From the NCBI GenBank assembly GCA_900540175.1, contig UQFG01000016.1, forward strand, positions 1 through 42,325: a stretch of DNA of 42,325 bases, read 5' to 3'. Position numbers and translations under genes: made by a program. This DNA is from an uncultured Mollicutes bacterium (GTDB lineage Bacteria; Bacillota_I; Bacilli_A; Acholeplasmatales; Anaeroplasmataceae). Positions 23,865-32,858 of the stretch are shown in pieces. Within the stretch, counting starts at the first letter, position 1; each line of letters begins with the position of its first letter. The notes below the pieces were generated by a model that worked only from the letters and a program-made list of their open reading frames with translations, did no database searches and was not told the origin of the DNA.

Positions 23865-24155
23865 ATTTCAAATGGTATATCTAGTTTAAAGAAACAGATA
23901 TTTTATTTTAATAAAAAATATAAAAACTAAAATAAAACTCGATTAAAAGGTATTAAATAACAGATATATTTTTCTTGGTGGGATAGTATTTTTTTGATTT
24001 GTTTGGTATAATAATAGAACTAAGGTCTATTGAATAGATAAAAATAAAATTCAAATAACATCTAGTTTGTTAAAACAGATAAATTGTTTTATATCACAAT
24101 TGTTTGTTTTTGATAACTAGATAATTTGATATAAAGAAACAGAAATGCATTGAAA
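23865..24155 (+). repeat. AT-rich leader with direct repeats before the nucleoside kinase
   Basis: This 335-base gap has no gene. Two related copies stand in direct order: copy A (23865-23910) and copy B (24049-24091). Both contain TTCAAAT, a short spacer, TCTAGTTT, four bases, AAACAGATA and a TTNTTTTA end. The half motif recurs as TAACAGATA (23958-23966), GAATAGATA (24032-24040) and AACTAGATA (24114-24122). TCTATTGAATAGA (24026-24038) is palindromic. A TATAAT with an upstream TGG lies at 24007-24012 as the probable promoter, so copy B and the last half sites would be in the transcript. The repeats may be operators, RNA-structure modules or decayed mobile repeats. Confidence 0.65.
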
Positions 24156-24172
24156 TAAAAGGAGGTTATATG

Positions 24173-25822
24173 ATGCATATTCAAATGAACGGAAAAACCA
24201 TCGAAGTGGAGGGAAAGAAAAGAATATTGGATTTGATCGAAGGCGATCCGACCTTGTATCAAGCCGCCCGCGTCAACAATCGCATTCGCGAACTGAACTA
24301 TGTCCTGCCGGATCAGGATTGTACCATTGAATTATTGGATCTGTGCGATTCCCATGCGACCAATATCTATCAGTGTACGTTGCGGTATTTGGTCGTTATG
24401 GCGATCGAACGGGTTTATCCGCAAGCCAAAGTCGTTTTCAATTACAGCGTTTCCCGCTCGATTTTTGCGAGTGTGTCCAACATCAATCATGCATTTATGC
24501 AAGAAGATTTAGACCGGATCGAAAAAGAACTGGAACAAATCATCGCGGCCAATCTGCCGATTAGACGCTTCAGCATCAGCAAAGAAGAAGCCAGACAATA
24601 CTACGAGAAAATCGGTTATAAAGACAAAGTCAAAATTTTAAAATACCGGCCGGAAGATACAGTCCACATGTATGAATGCGGCGATTACCGCAATTATATG
24701 TTCGGCTACATGTTGCCGTCCACCGCTTACATCAAGGATTATCAGTTGAAACTTTACTCGCCGGGCTTTATCATTCGCTATCCGCGCTCGGAAGCAAAGG
24801 GGCAGATTCCGCCGTTCAAAGACGAAAAAGTCTTCCAATTGGCGCTGAAAGAAGCCAATAAATGGGGCAATATCACCACATCCAGTTATATTTTCCAAAT
24901 GAACGAAATCATCGAATCCAAACGGGCGCTGGAATTCATCAACATTTGCGAAACCCGCCACAACAACCAACTCTGTCAATTGGGTGAAAGAATCAAAAAC
25001 GACATCGATACGATTCGTTTGATTGCGGTGGCAGGACCGTCTTCCAGCGGCAAAACGACGTTTACCAATCGCCTTCGCATCGAACTGAAGAGTCTTGGAA
25101 TCGATCCGTTGATGATCAGTGTCGACGATTTTTACAATCAGGGACATTTGGCTCCGCTAGACGAATACGGAAAACCGGATTTCGAACATATCGATGCGCT
25201 GGATCGAAAACTCTTCAACGAAGTGATCTATAAACTGATTGCCGGGGAAAAGGTTCGCTTGCCGCATTACAATTTCAAAACCCAATGCCGCACGTTTTCC
25301 GAACCGATCCAATTAAAGACGCATCAACCGATCCTAATCGAAGGAATCCATGCCTTAAATGACGATTTGACTCCGTCGATTGCCAACGAATTGAAATATA
25401 AAATCTATATTGCTCCGCAGGCACAACTGCATATCGACGATCATAATCCCATTTCGTTATCGGATATTCGTCTAATCAGAAGAATGGTGCGAGATTTCGA
25501 ATACCGTAACTCACCGGCTGAGCAGACGATGGAAATGTGGCCGTCGGTTAGAAGAGGCGAATTCAAATGGATTTATCCGTTCCAGTCCAATGCCGATTTT
25601 GTTTTCAATTCCGAATTGTCTTACGAACTTTGCGTTCTTAAAAAACATGCTTTACCGTTGCTTGAAAGCATCACACCGGACAGTCCTTATTTTATAACGG
25701 CCAACCGCTTGATCAAATTCTTAAAATACTTCAAAGATATTTCCGATAAATGGATTCCTTGTAATTCGATTTTAAGAGAGTTTATCGGCGGATCGATTTT
25801 CTATACGGAAGATACCGTTTAA
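24173..25822 (+). CDS. Uridine-kinase-like nucleoside kinase with TGS and threonyl-tRNA-synthetase-like N-terminus
   Basis: A 549-residue fusion. Residues 1-65 resemble a TGS domain. Residues 70-270 resemble the second-additional-domain region of threonyl-tRNA synthetase (VSNINHAFMQEDLDRIEKEL, YYEKIGYKDKVKIL). Residues 285-500 form a phosphoribulokinase/uridine-kinase P-loop domain: VAGPSSSGKTTFTNRL, ISVDDFYNQ, PHYNFKTQCR, LIEGIHALND. Such fusions are known in Firmicutes and Thermotogae as nucleoside kinases; the substrate is not settled. GGAGG (24161-24165) best fits the ATG at 24173; the ATG one codon earlier is also possible. It stands behind the repeat-rich leader. Confidence 0.88.
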   Translation: MHIQMNGKTIEVEGKKRILDLIEGDPTLYQAARVNNRIRELNYVLPDQDCTIELLDLCDSHATNIYQCTLRYLVVMAIERVYPQAKVVFNYSVSRSIFASVSNINHAFMQEDLDRIEKELEQIIAANLPIRRFSISKEEARQYYEKIGYKDKVKILKYRPEDTVHMYECGDYRNYMFGYMLPSTAYIKDYQLKLYSPGFIIRYPRSEAKGQIPPFKDEKVFQLALKEANKWGNITTSSYIFQMNEIIESKRALEFINICETRHNNQLCQLGERIKNDIDTIRLIAVAGPSSSGKTTFTNRLRIELKSLGIDPLMISVDDFYNQGHLAPLDEYGKPDFEHIDALDRKLFNEVIYKLIAGEKVRLPHYNFKTQCRTFSEPIQLKTHQPILIEGIHALNDDLTPSIANELKYKIYIAPQAQLHIDDHNPISLSDIRLIRRMVRDFEYRNSPAEQTMEMWPSVRRGEFKWIYPFQSNADFVFNSELSYELCVLKKHALPLLESITPDSPYFITANRLIKFLKYFKDISDKWIPCNSILREFIGGSIFYTEDTV

Positions 25823-25881
25823 ACGTCCTAAATCGCCTAAAAACCGCCTAAAACAAAGAATCATGAAAGAAGGATGAGGAT

Positions 25882-26406
25882 ATGGCTATTTTTTTAAAAA
25901 CAGAACGGCTTATTCTGCGCAATTTGAAACAAAAAGATTTGGAATGCCTTTACGAATACCGGAACAACGAAGACTGCAACCGGTATCAGCGTTATTCCGT
26001 TAAAGAAAAACAAGCACTCGCAAACTTAATTGATCTTCATGAAACCGATTTGTTATTATCTACTGTCCCGGAACAGCACTACGCCATCGCCTTAAAAACC
26101 GGTCCGATCATCGGGGATTTATCCGTATTTCATCAAGAAGAAGAAAACTGCATCACACTCGGATTTACCATTTCTTATCGGTTTTGGAAAAAAGGGTACG
26201 CTTACGAATTGCTTTCTTTCCTCATCCCGATGATTCGCACTGCTTTTTCCGAACTGGATATTGTCTGTTTGGTCGATCCCGAAAATCAAAACAGCATCCG
26301 CTTGCTAAAAAAGCTGGGTTTTCAAGAAGAAGCGTATTATGAAGCGATTCATTCGATTCTCTTTTTGATCAAAGCCGGTTCCGCCAACAAACAACAAAAC
26401 GCCTGA
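25882..26406 (+). CDS. GNAT family N-acetyltransferase
   Basis: A 174-residue RimJ/RimL-type acetyltransferase. The N-terminus has the TERLILRNLKQKDLE motif typical of the family. ITLGFTISYRFWKKGYAYEL matches the acetyl-CoA binding turn, although the usual Q/R-x-x-G-x-G/A pattern is modified to FWKKGYA. DPENQNSIRLLKKLGFQEE is the conserved C-terminal motif. It is distantly like the GNAT at the head of the hisS operon. AAGGATGAGG precedes the ATG. The acceptor is unknown. Confidence 0.82.
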   Translation: MAIFLKTERLILRNLKQKDLECLYEYRNNEDCNRYQRYSVKEKQALANLIDLHETDLLLSTVPEQHYAIALKTGPIIGDLSVFHQEEENCITLGFTISYRFWKKGYAYELLSFLIPMIRTAFSELDIVCLVDPENQNSIRLLKKLGFQEEAYYEAIHSILFLIKAGSANKQQNA

Positions 26407-26427
26407 TCGCAATCGGGCGTTTTTTTA
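26399..26427 (+). terminator. Intrinsic terminator after the second GNAT gene
   Basis: CGCCTGAT (26400-26407) pairs with ATCGGGCG (26412-26419), with one G-T pair; seven T follow. Confidence 0.9.
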
Positions 26428-26463
26428 TCGAATCGGACTTTCTATTTTCTTGTGCTGCAATCC

Positions 26464-26492
26464 TTGTTTTTAACGGGCGATTTTGCTATAAT
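26464..26492 (+). promoter_or_regulatory. Promoter of the Fic-derived gene
   Basis: TTGTTT (26464-26469), 17 bases, TATAAT (26487-26492) with TGC just before it. The ribosome site AAAGGAG is at 26514-26520. Confidence 0.75.
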
Positions 26493-26528
26493 TGAACTAA
26501 CCGAAAAAACGGTAAAGGAGCAGTAAAA

Positions 26529-27617
26529 ATGTATTGTTTGGAAAATATACAACGGATTTCGTATCCGGCCGATTTGGTCATGGATTTGACAAAACTGTAT
26601 TGTTTTAAAGGAAAAGATTTTTACTATGAAGATACGTTCAAAGCCGAACTTCAGACCATGGTAAAAGATACCGTCGAACGGGATACTTTTTATGCCGCCA
26701 GAGTCTTGAATTTAACGATTTCCGAAAATCGGCTTCGATTGATTATTCGTAAAAAAGCGACACCGAAAACAGCCGACGAACGAATCTTATCCAACTTAAA
26801 AACCGTCTTTGAAATCATTCAAAATAAGGGGACAGATTTGGAACTGACAACCAATGAGTTTTTGGCACTGGCCAAGCGGATTTTCCAAGACGAACGGGAT
26901 ATCGGCTATGCCAGCAAAATAGAAGAAGTCGAAATGAATCTGTTAAAAGAAAAAAAGAAAGTATCGTTAAGAGGTCATTTCGATCAGATCTTGAGTCTGT
27001 ATAAAAAACTGTTGAAAAGCGGTCAAGTAGAGGCCACCCAGTTGGCGACCAATCTTTTTATCGATATCACCAACATCGGACTTTACACGGCGCAAAATCC
27101 TTTTTTGAATTTGCTGATCTATTATGCGCTTTTATTCAAAGAAGGTTTCCGCGTTTTCCGCTACATCAGTTTTTTCGAACTGTATGACGAATCAAAAGAG
27201 GAATTCGAAAATGCGATCATCTCCGCTAGTTTCAACTGGGAAAGCGGTTTTTCCCAAACGGCAATTTTAAATCGATTGACCATCCGCATGATGCTAAAAG
27301 GATATCAACGGATCGAGCAGAAAAAAGACGAATATCTGTTTGACAAAAGAATCCGAAAAATCGACAATGTGGAAAGTACGATTTTAAAATTAGGCGAAAT
27401 CTTTACCAAAGACGAAATCAGAAGCAAACATCCTTATTTATCCGATTCGACCATCAACCGGGCATTGGAGAATTTGAAGCGGCAGGAAAAGATCCGACCG
27501 AACGGAACGGGAAGAAGCGCCACATGGATTCGAATCGTCGAGGATACCGGGTTTGATCCGAAGAACAAACAGATCAGTTTATTTGAATATATTATGGACG
27601 AAGAAGAGGAAGCATAA
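26529..27617 (+). CDS. Fic-fold protein with degenerate catalytic motif and C-terminal winged helix
   Basis: A 362-residue protein matching the layout of Firmicute Fic-family proteins. It has an N-terminal helical part, a Fic-like core (about residues 130-250) and a C-terminal winged helix (about 285-345: DEIRSKHPYLSDSTINRALE, then IRPNGTGRSATWIRI). In active Fic enzymes the core has HPFxxGNGRxxR. At that place this protein reads NIGLYTAQNPFLNLLIYYAL, lacking the catalytic His, the Gly-Asn-Gly loop and the Arg. Flanking sequence (FRVFRYISFFELYDESKEEF) still fits the family. It is therefore probably not an AMP transferase. The winged helix suggests DNA binding. It has its own promoter and terminator. 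Assignment is from memory of the family and should be treated as probable. Confidence 0.65.
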   Translation: MYCLENIQRISYPADLVMDLTKLYCFKGKDFYYEDTFKAELQTMVKDTVERDTFYAARVLNLTISENRLRLIIRKKATPKTADERILSNLKTVFEIIQNKGTDLELTTNEFLALAKRIFQDERDIGYASKIEEVEMNLLKEKKKVSLRGHFDQILSLYKKLLKSGQVEATQLATNLFIDITNIGLYTAQNPFLNLLIYYALLFKEGFRVFRYISFFELYDESKEEFENAIISASFNWESGFSQTAILNRLTIRMMLKGYQRIEQKKDEYLFDKRIRKIDNVESTILKLGEIFTKDEIRSKHPYLSDSTINRALENLKRQEKIRPNGTGRSATWIRIVEDTGFDPKNKQISLFEYIMDEEEEA

Positions 27618-27632
27618 AACTTCCTTTTTTTA
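27607..27632 (+). terminator. Intrinsic terminator after the Fic-derived gene
   Basis: AGGAAG (27607-27612) pairs with CTTCCT (27620-27625); T run to 27631. The stop codon lies in the loop. Confidence 0.8.
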
Positions 27633-27971
27633 TTGCCCCGTTTTTGGCAGATCACATTCGATGTTGCCAAGGTTATTTTTTAGCAGGGGGAGCAGCCAAA
27701 AAAAGAAGAAGAAGCGCCAAAAAAAATTTCGTAAAATTAAAAAGCCGCCGTTGCCTTTTAAATCAGCCCTTTGACCAAGTCAGACGGACAATCCTCGACA
27801 AAATATTCTGTCGATTCTTAAAAAAATTTGCCGCTTTTTCTTAAACGACATCAAACGAGTAGAAGTGATGGTGTTTAAAAGGTCAAAAGCCGTCGAAAAC
27901 ATTAAAAAAAGCCACTCAAAGGATAAAAAGAATATTTTTCAAAACCAAAAAGAAGCCTTTTTGACTATTCA

Positions 27972-28002
<31 letters not shown>

Positions 28003-28310
28003 CAATAAAATATATAATAATAATGCGGTAAATTCTTTTTTTGTGAATAAGTGTATATTTCTATTTTTTCTCCTTTCCTAAGAAATCGGGTGAAAATCCG
28101 CTCAAACTGCCTGAGGATTCGAGGTGCTTAATTTTTTAATTTCAGCCAACGATTCATCATAAAATTTAAAATCAGGCGCGTTGATGAGGCGATGCCAATC
28201 GATCATTTTTCGCTCATTTAACGATCGTCAGTAAGCCTATTTTATACGTGAGACAAAAAAGTTTTTGACTCGCCGCGTTCCTTATGTCAACCGTATTTTA
28301 TCGCCGAATC

Positions 28311-28336
28311 AACCATTATGAATGGTTCTTTTTTTT
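28311..28336 (+). terminator. Orphan intrinsic terminator
   Basis: AACCATT (28311-28317) pairs with AATGGTT (28321-28327) around ATG; eight T follow at 28329-28336. No + strand gene ends here: the last one stops at 27617 with its own terminator. A transcript ending here would be noncoding. Confidence 0.75.
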
Positions 28337-28342
28337 AAAAAA

Positions 28343-28420
28343 TACGTAATTTTAAAAACTATACATTTATTTTTAACGAATTTTGATATGTAGTTTTTAA
28401 AACTAGATACGATTTGAAAT
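28343..28420 (-). repeat. Two tandem copies of the TCTAGTTT repeat, inverted relative to the 24 kb copies
   Basis: Read on the - strand, 28387-28420 begins ATTTCAAATCGTATCTAGTT. It matches copy A at 23865 in ATTTCAAAT, GT and ATCTAGTTT, with a two-base gap. A more diverged copy lies 44 bases away at 28343-28372. This copy and copy A both stand directly after an intrinsic terminator (of the alcohol dehydrogenase operon and of recX, respectively). Confidence 0.6.
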
Positions 28421-28450
28421 AAAAAAAACCTTCCCATTCTTAGGAAGGTT
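28421..28450 (-). terminator. Intrinsic terminator of the amidohydrolase-adh operon
   Basis: On the - strand AACCTTCC (28443-28450) pairs with GGAAGGTT (28427-28434) and a T run follows. Confidence 0.9.
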
Positions 28451-28458
28451 CTCATGCT

Positions 28459-29637
28459 TTATTCTTGATTGGTTTGATAAAGAATTTCCAAGGCTTTTTC
28501 TTCATCTACAGGGATGATATCTTGTAAAATTCGTTGTCCTTTAAAGCTGTAATTGGCAGCGATTTCTCTAAATTTTTCTTCCGGAATCTCAAGTTCTTTC
28601 ATACTGGTCGGCATGCCGATGTCTTTAAAATAAGCTTTCAGACGCCGGATTCCTTCTAAAATATCTTGGTCTTCTTGATCGCTTTTTTCAACGTTCATGA
28701 CTTCGTAAGCAAAGCGTAGGAAACGCATCTTAGCGGCCGGATAAGCCAGTTTAGCCCAAGCCGGCCATAAAACGGCAAGCCCTGCTCCGTGGCTGATATG
28801 ATCGTACATACCGCTGATTTCATGCTCGATTTGATGCACCGACATGACGAAATTTCGGCCGCAGGATGTCAGTCCGTTATGACTTAAACTGTTGGCCCAC
28901 ATCAGGGTTGCGCGAGCATTATAATCCTTCGGATGATCGTAAGCCGTTTTTCCGGCATCCAAGACTGTCTTCATCAATCCAAGCGCAATCGCATCGGTTA
29001 ACGGCGTTTCTTCGCCTTTGGAAAAATAGCGTTCTAAGGTGTGCATGAGGATATCGACGATGCCACAGGCCGTTTGATAAGGACTGACGCTATACGTTAA
29101 TTCCGGATTCAAAACGGCAAAAAGCGGTCGATTCTGTTCGCTGTTGAATCCTCTTTTTTCCAGTGTCCGATCATTGGTAATCACACAGGAATCCGACATA
29201 TCCGACCCACTAGCAGCGAGGGTTAGTACGACGCCAACAGGGATATGATCGGTGGGGATTTCTTCTTTAATGGAAAACTTCCAAGGACTGAAATCGACTT
29301 TGGCACCGACGGCGATCGCTTTGGCCGAATCGATGACAGACCCACCGCCGACGGCTAAAATAAAGTCGATGTTTTCCTGTTTTACCAGTTTAATTCCTTC
29401 TTCCACCAAGGATAATTTCGGATTGGGTTCCACCCCGCCGAGTTCGAAAAAACAAATCCCTTCTTTTGTTAAATTTTCTACAATTTTATCGTATAATCCC
29501 ATTTTCTTTAACGAGGATTGACCGTAATGAAACAAGATTCTTTTAAAACCGTACGAACGGATGATCGAGGCGATTTTTTCTTCCTGATGCCGTCCGAAAA
29601 AGATTTTAGTCGGTGTATAATAGATGAAATTTTCCAT
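28459..29637 (-). CDS. Iron-containing alcohol dehydrogenase (butanol dehydrogenase/YqhD type)
   Basis: A 392-residue group III dehydrogenase. The N-terminal half binds NAD(P)H (GGGSVIDSAKAIAVGA). The C-terminal helical half carries metal ligands in HTLERYFSKG and HQIEHEISGMYDHISHGAGL. It reduces aldehydes to alcohols, or the reverse. The opening NFIYYTPTKIFFGRHQEEKI is typical of BdhA/YqhD proteins. It is the last gene of the operon, four bases after deoB. In this context it could dispose of acetaldehyde made from deoxyribose-5-phosphate, the pathway fed by deoB, but no deoC is visible here. Confidence 0.92.
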   Translation of the reverse strand: MENFIYYTPTKIFFGRHQEEKIASIIRSYGFKRILFHYGQSSLKKMGLYDKIVENLTKEGICFFELGGVEPNPKLSLVEEGIKLVKQENIDFILAVGGGSVIDSAKAIAVGAKVDFSPWKFSIKEEIPTDHIPVGVVLTLAASGSDMSDSCVITNDRTLEKRGFNSEQNRPLFAVLNPELTYSVSPYQTACGIVDILMHTLERYFSKGEETPLTDAIALGLMKTVLDAGKTAYDHPKDYNARATLMWANSLSHNGLTSCGRNFVMSVHQIEHEISGMYDHISHGAGLAVLWPAWAKLAYPAAKMRFLRFAYEVMNVEKSDQEDQDILEGIRRLKAYFKDIGMPTSMKELEIPEEKFREIAANYSFKGQRILQDIIPVDEEKALEILYQTNQE

Positions 29638-29641
29638 GTTC

Positions 29642-30817
29642 TTACACCAGTTCCTTTAAGAACGATTCGCCGATTTGCGGAGCTTCTACTTTGAAGTTTT
29701 CGGCAATGGTCGCTCCGATATCGGCAAAGCTTTTCCGCACAGAAAGCACGCCGCCTTTTACGTTCTTTGCATAGGCAAAAATCGGGACGTATTCTCTGGT
29801 ATGATCCGTTCCGCTCCAAGTCGGGTCATTGCCGTGATCGGCCGTAATAATCAATAAATCATCGTCTTTCAAATGCGGTAAAAACGCCTGAAGGTCTCGG
29901 TCGAATTCTTCTAAACAATCACGGTAACCGAGCGGATCTCTGCGGTGTCCGTAAAGCGCATCGAAATCCACCAAATTCACAAAACAAAGGCCCTTAAAAT
30001 CGGTATCGGCCACTTCGTTTAACACTTCCATTCCGTGGCGATTGGAAAGGGATTTATGGGCTTCGGTGATGCCGCAGCCGTTAAAAATGTCGTTGATTTT
30101 TCCGATGGAAACAACATCCAATCCGGCTTCTTTTAAGGCATCCAACGTCGTTTTTCCGCTTGGAGAAAGCGCATAATCGTGCCGATTGGGAGTTCGTTTG
30201 AATTCGTTTTTATTTTCTCCTACAAACGGTCTAGCGATAATCCGACCGACTTTATAGCGTTCATCCATACAGAGTTCTCTGGCAATTTGACAGCAGCGAT
30301 ATAATTCTTCCAAACCGAAATACTGTTCGTGGCAGGCGATTTGCAAAACACTGTCGGCGGAGGTATAGACGATCATCGCTTTGGTTTGAATATGTTCTTC
30401 GCCCAATTCCTTTAAAATTTCCGTGCCGCTGGCCGCGACATTCCCGATAATCCGATGACCGGTCCGTTCTTCCAATTTTTCAATTAATTCTTTCGGAAAT
30501 CCGGTATCGGTAAACGTTTTAAACGGCTGGGTCGTATGGATGCCCATCATTTCCCAGTGTCCGGTCATGGTGTCTTTTCCTTTGGAAAGTTCATCGGCTT
30601 TCATCACATAAGCGATCGGGCGATTGGTTTTGGATACACCTTTGATATCGGTTAAATGTCCGTACCCGAAAGACTCCAAAATCGGCAGATAAATGCCGTT
30701 TGAAGCCTCTGAAATATGCGCGATGGTATTCGCCCCCTCATCCCCGTATAAATGGCTTAAAGGGGCCGTTCCGCAGCCCACAGAGTCCATGACGATGCAA
30801 AATACTCTTTTAAACAT
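29642..30817 (-). CDS. deoB: Phosphopentomutase
   Basis: A 391-residue alkaline-phosphatase-superfamily enzyme that interconverts (deoxy)ribose-1-phosphate and (deoxy)ribose-5-phosphate in nucleoside salvage. [13 protein letters not shown] gives the metal site with Asp. [11 protein letters not shown] holds the phosphothreonine. [13 protein letters not shown] and [20 protein letters not shown] carry the remaining metal ligands. Length is standard. The AGGAGG site lies inside the end of xerD, two bases upstream of the gene boundary region. The xerD-deoB order equals Bacillus ripX-drm. Confidence 0.96.
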   Translation of the reverse strand: MFKRVFCIVMDSVGCGTAPLSHLYGDEGANTIAHISEASNGIYLPILESFGYGHLTDIKGVSKTNRPIAYVMKADELSKGKDTMTGHWEMMGIHTTQPFKTFTDTGFPKELIEKLEERTGHRIIGNVAASGTEILKELGEEHIQTKAMIVYTSADSVLQIACHEQYFGLEELYRCCQIARELCMDERYKVGRIIARPFVGENKNEFKRTPNRHDYALSPSGKTTLDALKEAGLDVVSIGKINDIFNGCGITEAHKSLSNRHGMEVLNEVADTDFKGLCFVNLVDFDALYGHRRDPLGYRDCLEEFDRDLQAFLPHLKDDDLLIITADHGNDPTWSGTDHTREYVPIFAYAKNVKGGVLSVRKSFADIGATIAENFKVEAPQIGESFLKELV

Positions 30818-30819
30818 AA

Positions 30820-31767
30820 TTATTCCTCCTCTTTTTCTTTGTTTTGTTGGTTTTTCAAAGCCAACGGATGGGTATGTTGATACATTTCTTTGAGATGACT
30901 TTTATCGATATGGGTATAGATTTGGGTCGTCGAAATATCTTCATGTCCCAACAATTCCTGGACGATTCTTAAATCCGTTCCCCCTTCTAATAAGTGGGTT
31001 GCGAAACTGTGCCGGATGGTGTGGGGCGATATTTCTTTGGAAATGCCGTTGTTTTTGGCCAGCAGAACGATGATTTTGTAAAGGGCTTGCCTGGAAATCG
31101 GGTTGCCTTGATAATTATAAAAAAGCGTCGTTCCGCCTTTTTTCTGCAAGAAAGGCCGTCCGTTTTCCAAATAGTTACGTAACGCAACAACCGCCATTTC
31201 CCCGATGGGAACGATCCGTTCTTTATTGCCTTTACCGATCACCGTAAGATATTTTTCCCGTAAATGAAGATCTGATGTCTTCAAATCGATCAATTCGGAA
31301 ATCCGCAATCCCGAAGCATATAACGTTTCCAACATGGCTTTATCCCTTAAACCGAGGGGCGTATCCGTCTTGATGGAATCAATCATCATGTTGATTTCCT
31401 CTTTTGACAAAACGGTCGGCAAATGCTTGGTGATTTTCGGCAATTCGATAAACTGTTGCGGCTGGTTGTGGGTAATATTTTCCTGATATAAAAACAAATG
31501 AAACTCTTTGATGGCCACAATTTTTCTGGCCATACTCGTTTTGCTGAAGCCGGCACGTTTCAACGATGCCAAATACCGTTCGATATGAACTTGTTCTACT
31601 TCTGTAATATCGGAAATTTTTTGATATTGCCGTAAGAATTTGCCGTATTGCTCCAAATCCGATAAATAAGCATTAACCGTATTCTTACTTAACCGCTTAT
31701 CGTTTAAAAGAAAATAGCGGAAATCCGAAAATTCATAAAAAACGACTTCTTTTTCTTCTTTTTTCAT
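30820..31767 (-). CDS. xerD: Tyrosine recombinase XerD
   Basis: A 315-residue tyrosine recombinase with a SAM-like N-terminal domain (residues 10-100) and a catalytic domain. The catalytic set is visible: Arg in [11 protein letters not shown], Lys in [10 protein letters not shown], His-x-x-Arg in [15 protein letters not shown], His in [14 protein letters not shown] and the Tyr nucleophile in the same segment. XerD with XerC resolves chromosome dimers at dif. The placement directly before deoB favours XerD over an integrase. It overlaps hemW by four bases. Confidence 0.93.
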   Translation of the reverse strand: MKKEEKEVVFYEFSDFRYFLLNDKRLSKNTVNAYLSDLEQYGKFLRQYQKISDITEVEQVHIERYLASLKRAGFSKTSMARKIVAIKEFHLFLYQENITHNQPQQFIELPKITKHLPTVLSKEEINMMIDSIKTDTPLGLRDKAMLETLYASGLRISELIDLKTSDLHLREKYLTVIGKGNKERIVPIGEMAVVALRNYLENGRPFLQKKGGTTLFYNYQGNPISRQALYKIIVLLAKNNGISKEISPHTIRHSFATHLLEGGTDLRIVQELLGHEDISTTQIYTHIDKSHLKEMYQHTHPLALKNQQNKEKEEE

Positions 31768-32858
31768 GAAACAAACGCCTCAAATACCGTATTGGAAATA
31801 AAAATCCGCTCTTCTTTGATTTTTATTTTTTCTTTCGTCATCTCAATCCATCCTTTATCTAGTAACGGTTGCAGCAAAAAATCCTCCCATGGATAACTGA
31901 AAAAGCGCCGATGATACTCTGAAATGAGAATCCCATCTGTCTTCCTTAATCCCATCATCATAAATTCTTCTTTTTGTTCCTGAAGCGATAAAATCTGTTT
32001 TTCCTTCAGTCGATGCTTAAAATAAGCCGGCAACGACCATTCGTTTTGATACCGTACACCTTGAAGGAATCCCACCGCCGAAGCGCCGATGCCGATATAA
32101 TCCTCGCAATTCCAATACCCCAAATTGTGTACGGATGCATAGCCTTCTTTGGCGTAATTGCTGATTTCATACTGCTTAAACGCACTCATTTTCAATGTTT
32201 GATGAATATAATCGTGCATATCCGCTACCAAATCATCATCAGGAAGGACAATCTGACCATGTTTCAGTTGGTAATTCAAAACGGTTTTTTCTTCCAAAAT
32301 CAAACTGTAGTAAGATAGATGGGTAATCGGAAACTCTAAAGCAATCCTTATATCTTCTTGAACTTGTTTTAAAGTTTGACCGGGCAAACCGAACATCAGA
32401 TCCAAATTGATATTATGGATGCCGTGTTTTTTCATGAGTTTAATTCCGTTTCGCACTTGTTCAAAACGATGATGCCGACCGATCTTTTTTAAAAGTTGCG
32501 CATCAAACGTCTGAACGCCGATGCTGATGCGGTTGATATGGAATCGAGCAAACAGTTCGATTTGTTCTTCTGTCAACAATTCCGCATTCACTTCGATCGT
32601 ATTTTCAGCCGATTGACTTAAAATTTCTTCCAAACTGTCTAGTAGGCGTTTTAGTTGCCGAATGGATAAAGCATTGGGCGTGCCACCTCCGAAATAAACG
32701 CTTCGAATATCGGTCAATTCCGCTTTTTTTTCCGTCAATTCCTGTAAAACAGCTTCTATATACCGGTCTTTTTGTTCTTCTTTGGCCACTTGCTTGGCAA
32801 AATCACAGTACGTGCAAATCGTCTTGCAAAAAGGAAGATGAATATACAAGCCTTTCAT
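31764..32858 (-). CDS. hemW: Radical SAM heme chaperone HemW-like protein
   Basis: A 364-residue radical SAM protein with the 4Fe-4S motif CKTICTYC (Cys11, Cys15, Cys18) next to the GLYIHLPFC opening typical of HemW. SVYFGGGTPNALS, then ISIGVQTFDAQLLKKIGRHH, then LMFGLPGQT are further signatures, and a HemN-type C-terminal domain follows. HemW delivers heme and was long misnamed coproporphyrinogen oxidase. It is more compact than HemN, in line with HemW. It overlaps the amidohydrolase and xerD by four bases each. Confidence 0.92.
   Translation of the reverse strand: MKGLYIHLPFCKTICTYCDFAKQVAKEEQKDRYIEAVLQELTEKKAELTDIRSVYFGGGTPNALSIRQLKRLLDSLEEILSQSAENTIEVNAELLTEEQIELFARFHINRISIGVQTFDAQLLKKIGRHHRFEQVRNGIKLMKKHGIHNINLDLMFGLPGQTLKQVQEDIRIALEFPITHLSYYSLILEEKTVLNYQLKHGQIVLPDDDLVADMHDYIHQTLKMSAFKQYEISNYAKEGYASVHNLGYWNCEDYIGIGASAVGFLQGVRYQNEWSLPAYFKHRLKEKQILSLQEQKEEFMMMGLRKTDGILISEYHRRFFSYPWEDFLLQPLLDKGWIEMTKEKIKIKEERIFISNTVFEAFVS

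Noticed and set aside
23865..24155. Repeats in the kinase leader as a CRISPR array
   Set aside because: Copies are few, imperfect and unevenly spaced (about 180, 66, 74 and 41 bases), and no cas gene is present.
27671..27700. GGGGGAGCAGCC looked like the SRP RNA apical motif
   Set aside because: The GTCAGG partner and GGAA loop are missing and no flanking helix can be formed.
27553..27844. Basic open frames after the Fic-derived gene
   Set aside because: They overlap the terminator, are Lys/Arg/Phe rich from A and T runs, lack ribosome sites and resemble no protein family.
28086..28115. GGGTGAAAATCC followed by ACTGCC resembles part of a cobalamin riboswitch
   Set aside because: The AGGTGC-type element that should come first is absent upstream (a GAGGTGC lies after it instead), the B12 box is not formed, and no + strand gene follows. 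Chance match is more likely.
30820..31767. Tyrosine recombinase as a mobile-element integrase
   Set aside because: Its place before deoB in a housekeeping operon, its XerD-like size and the absence of att sites or phage genes point to chromosomal XerD.
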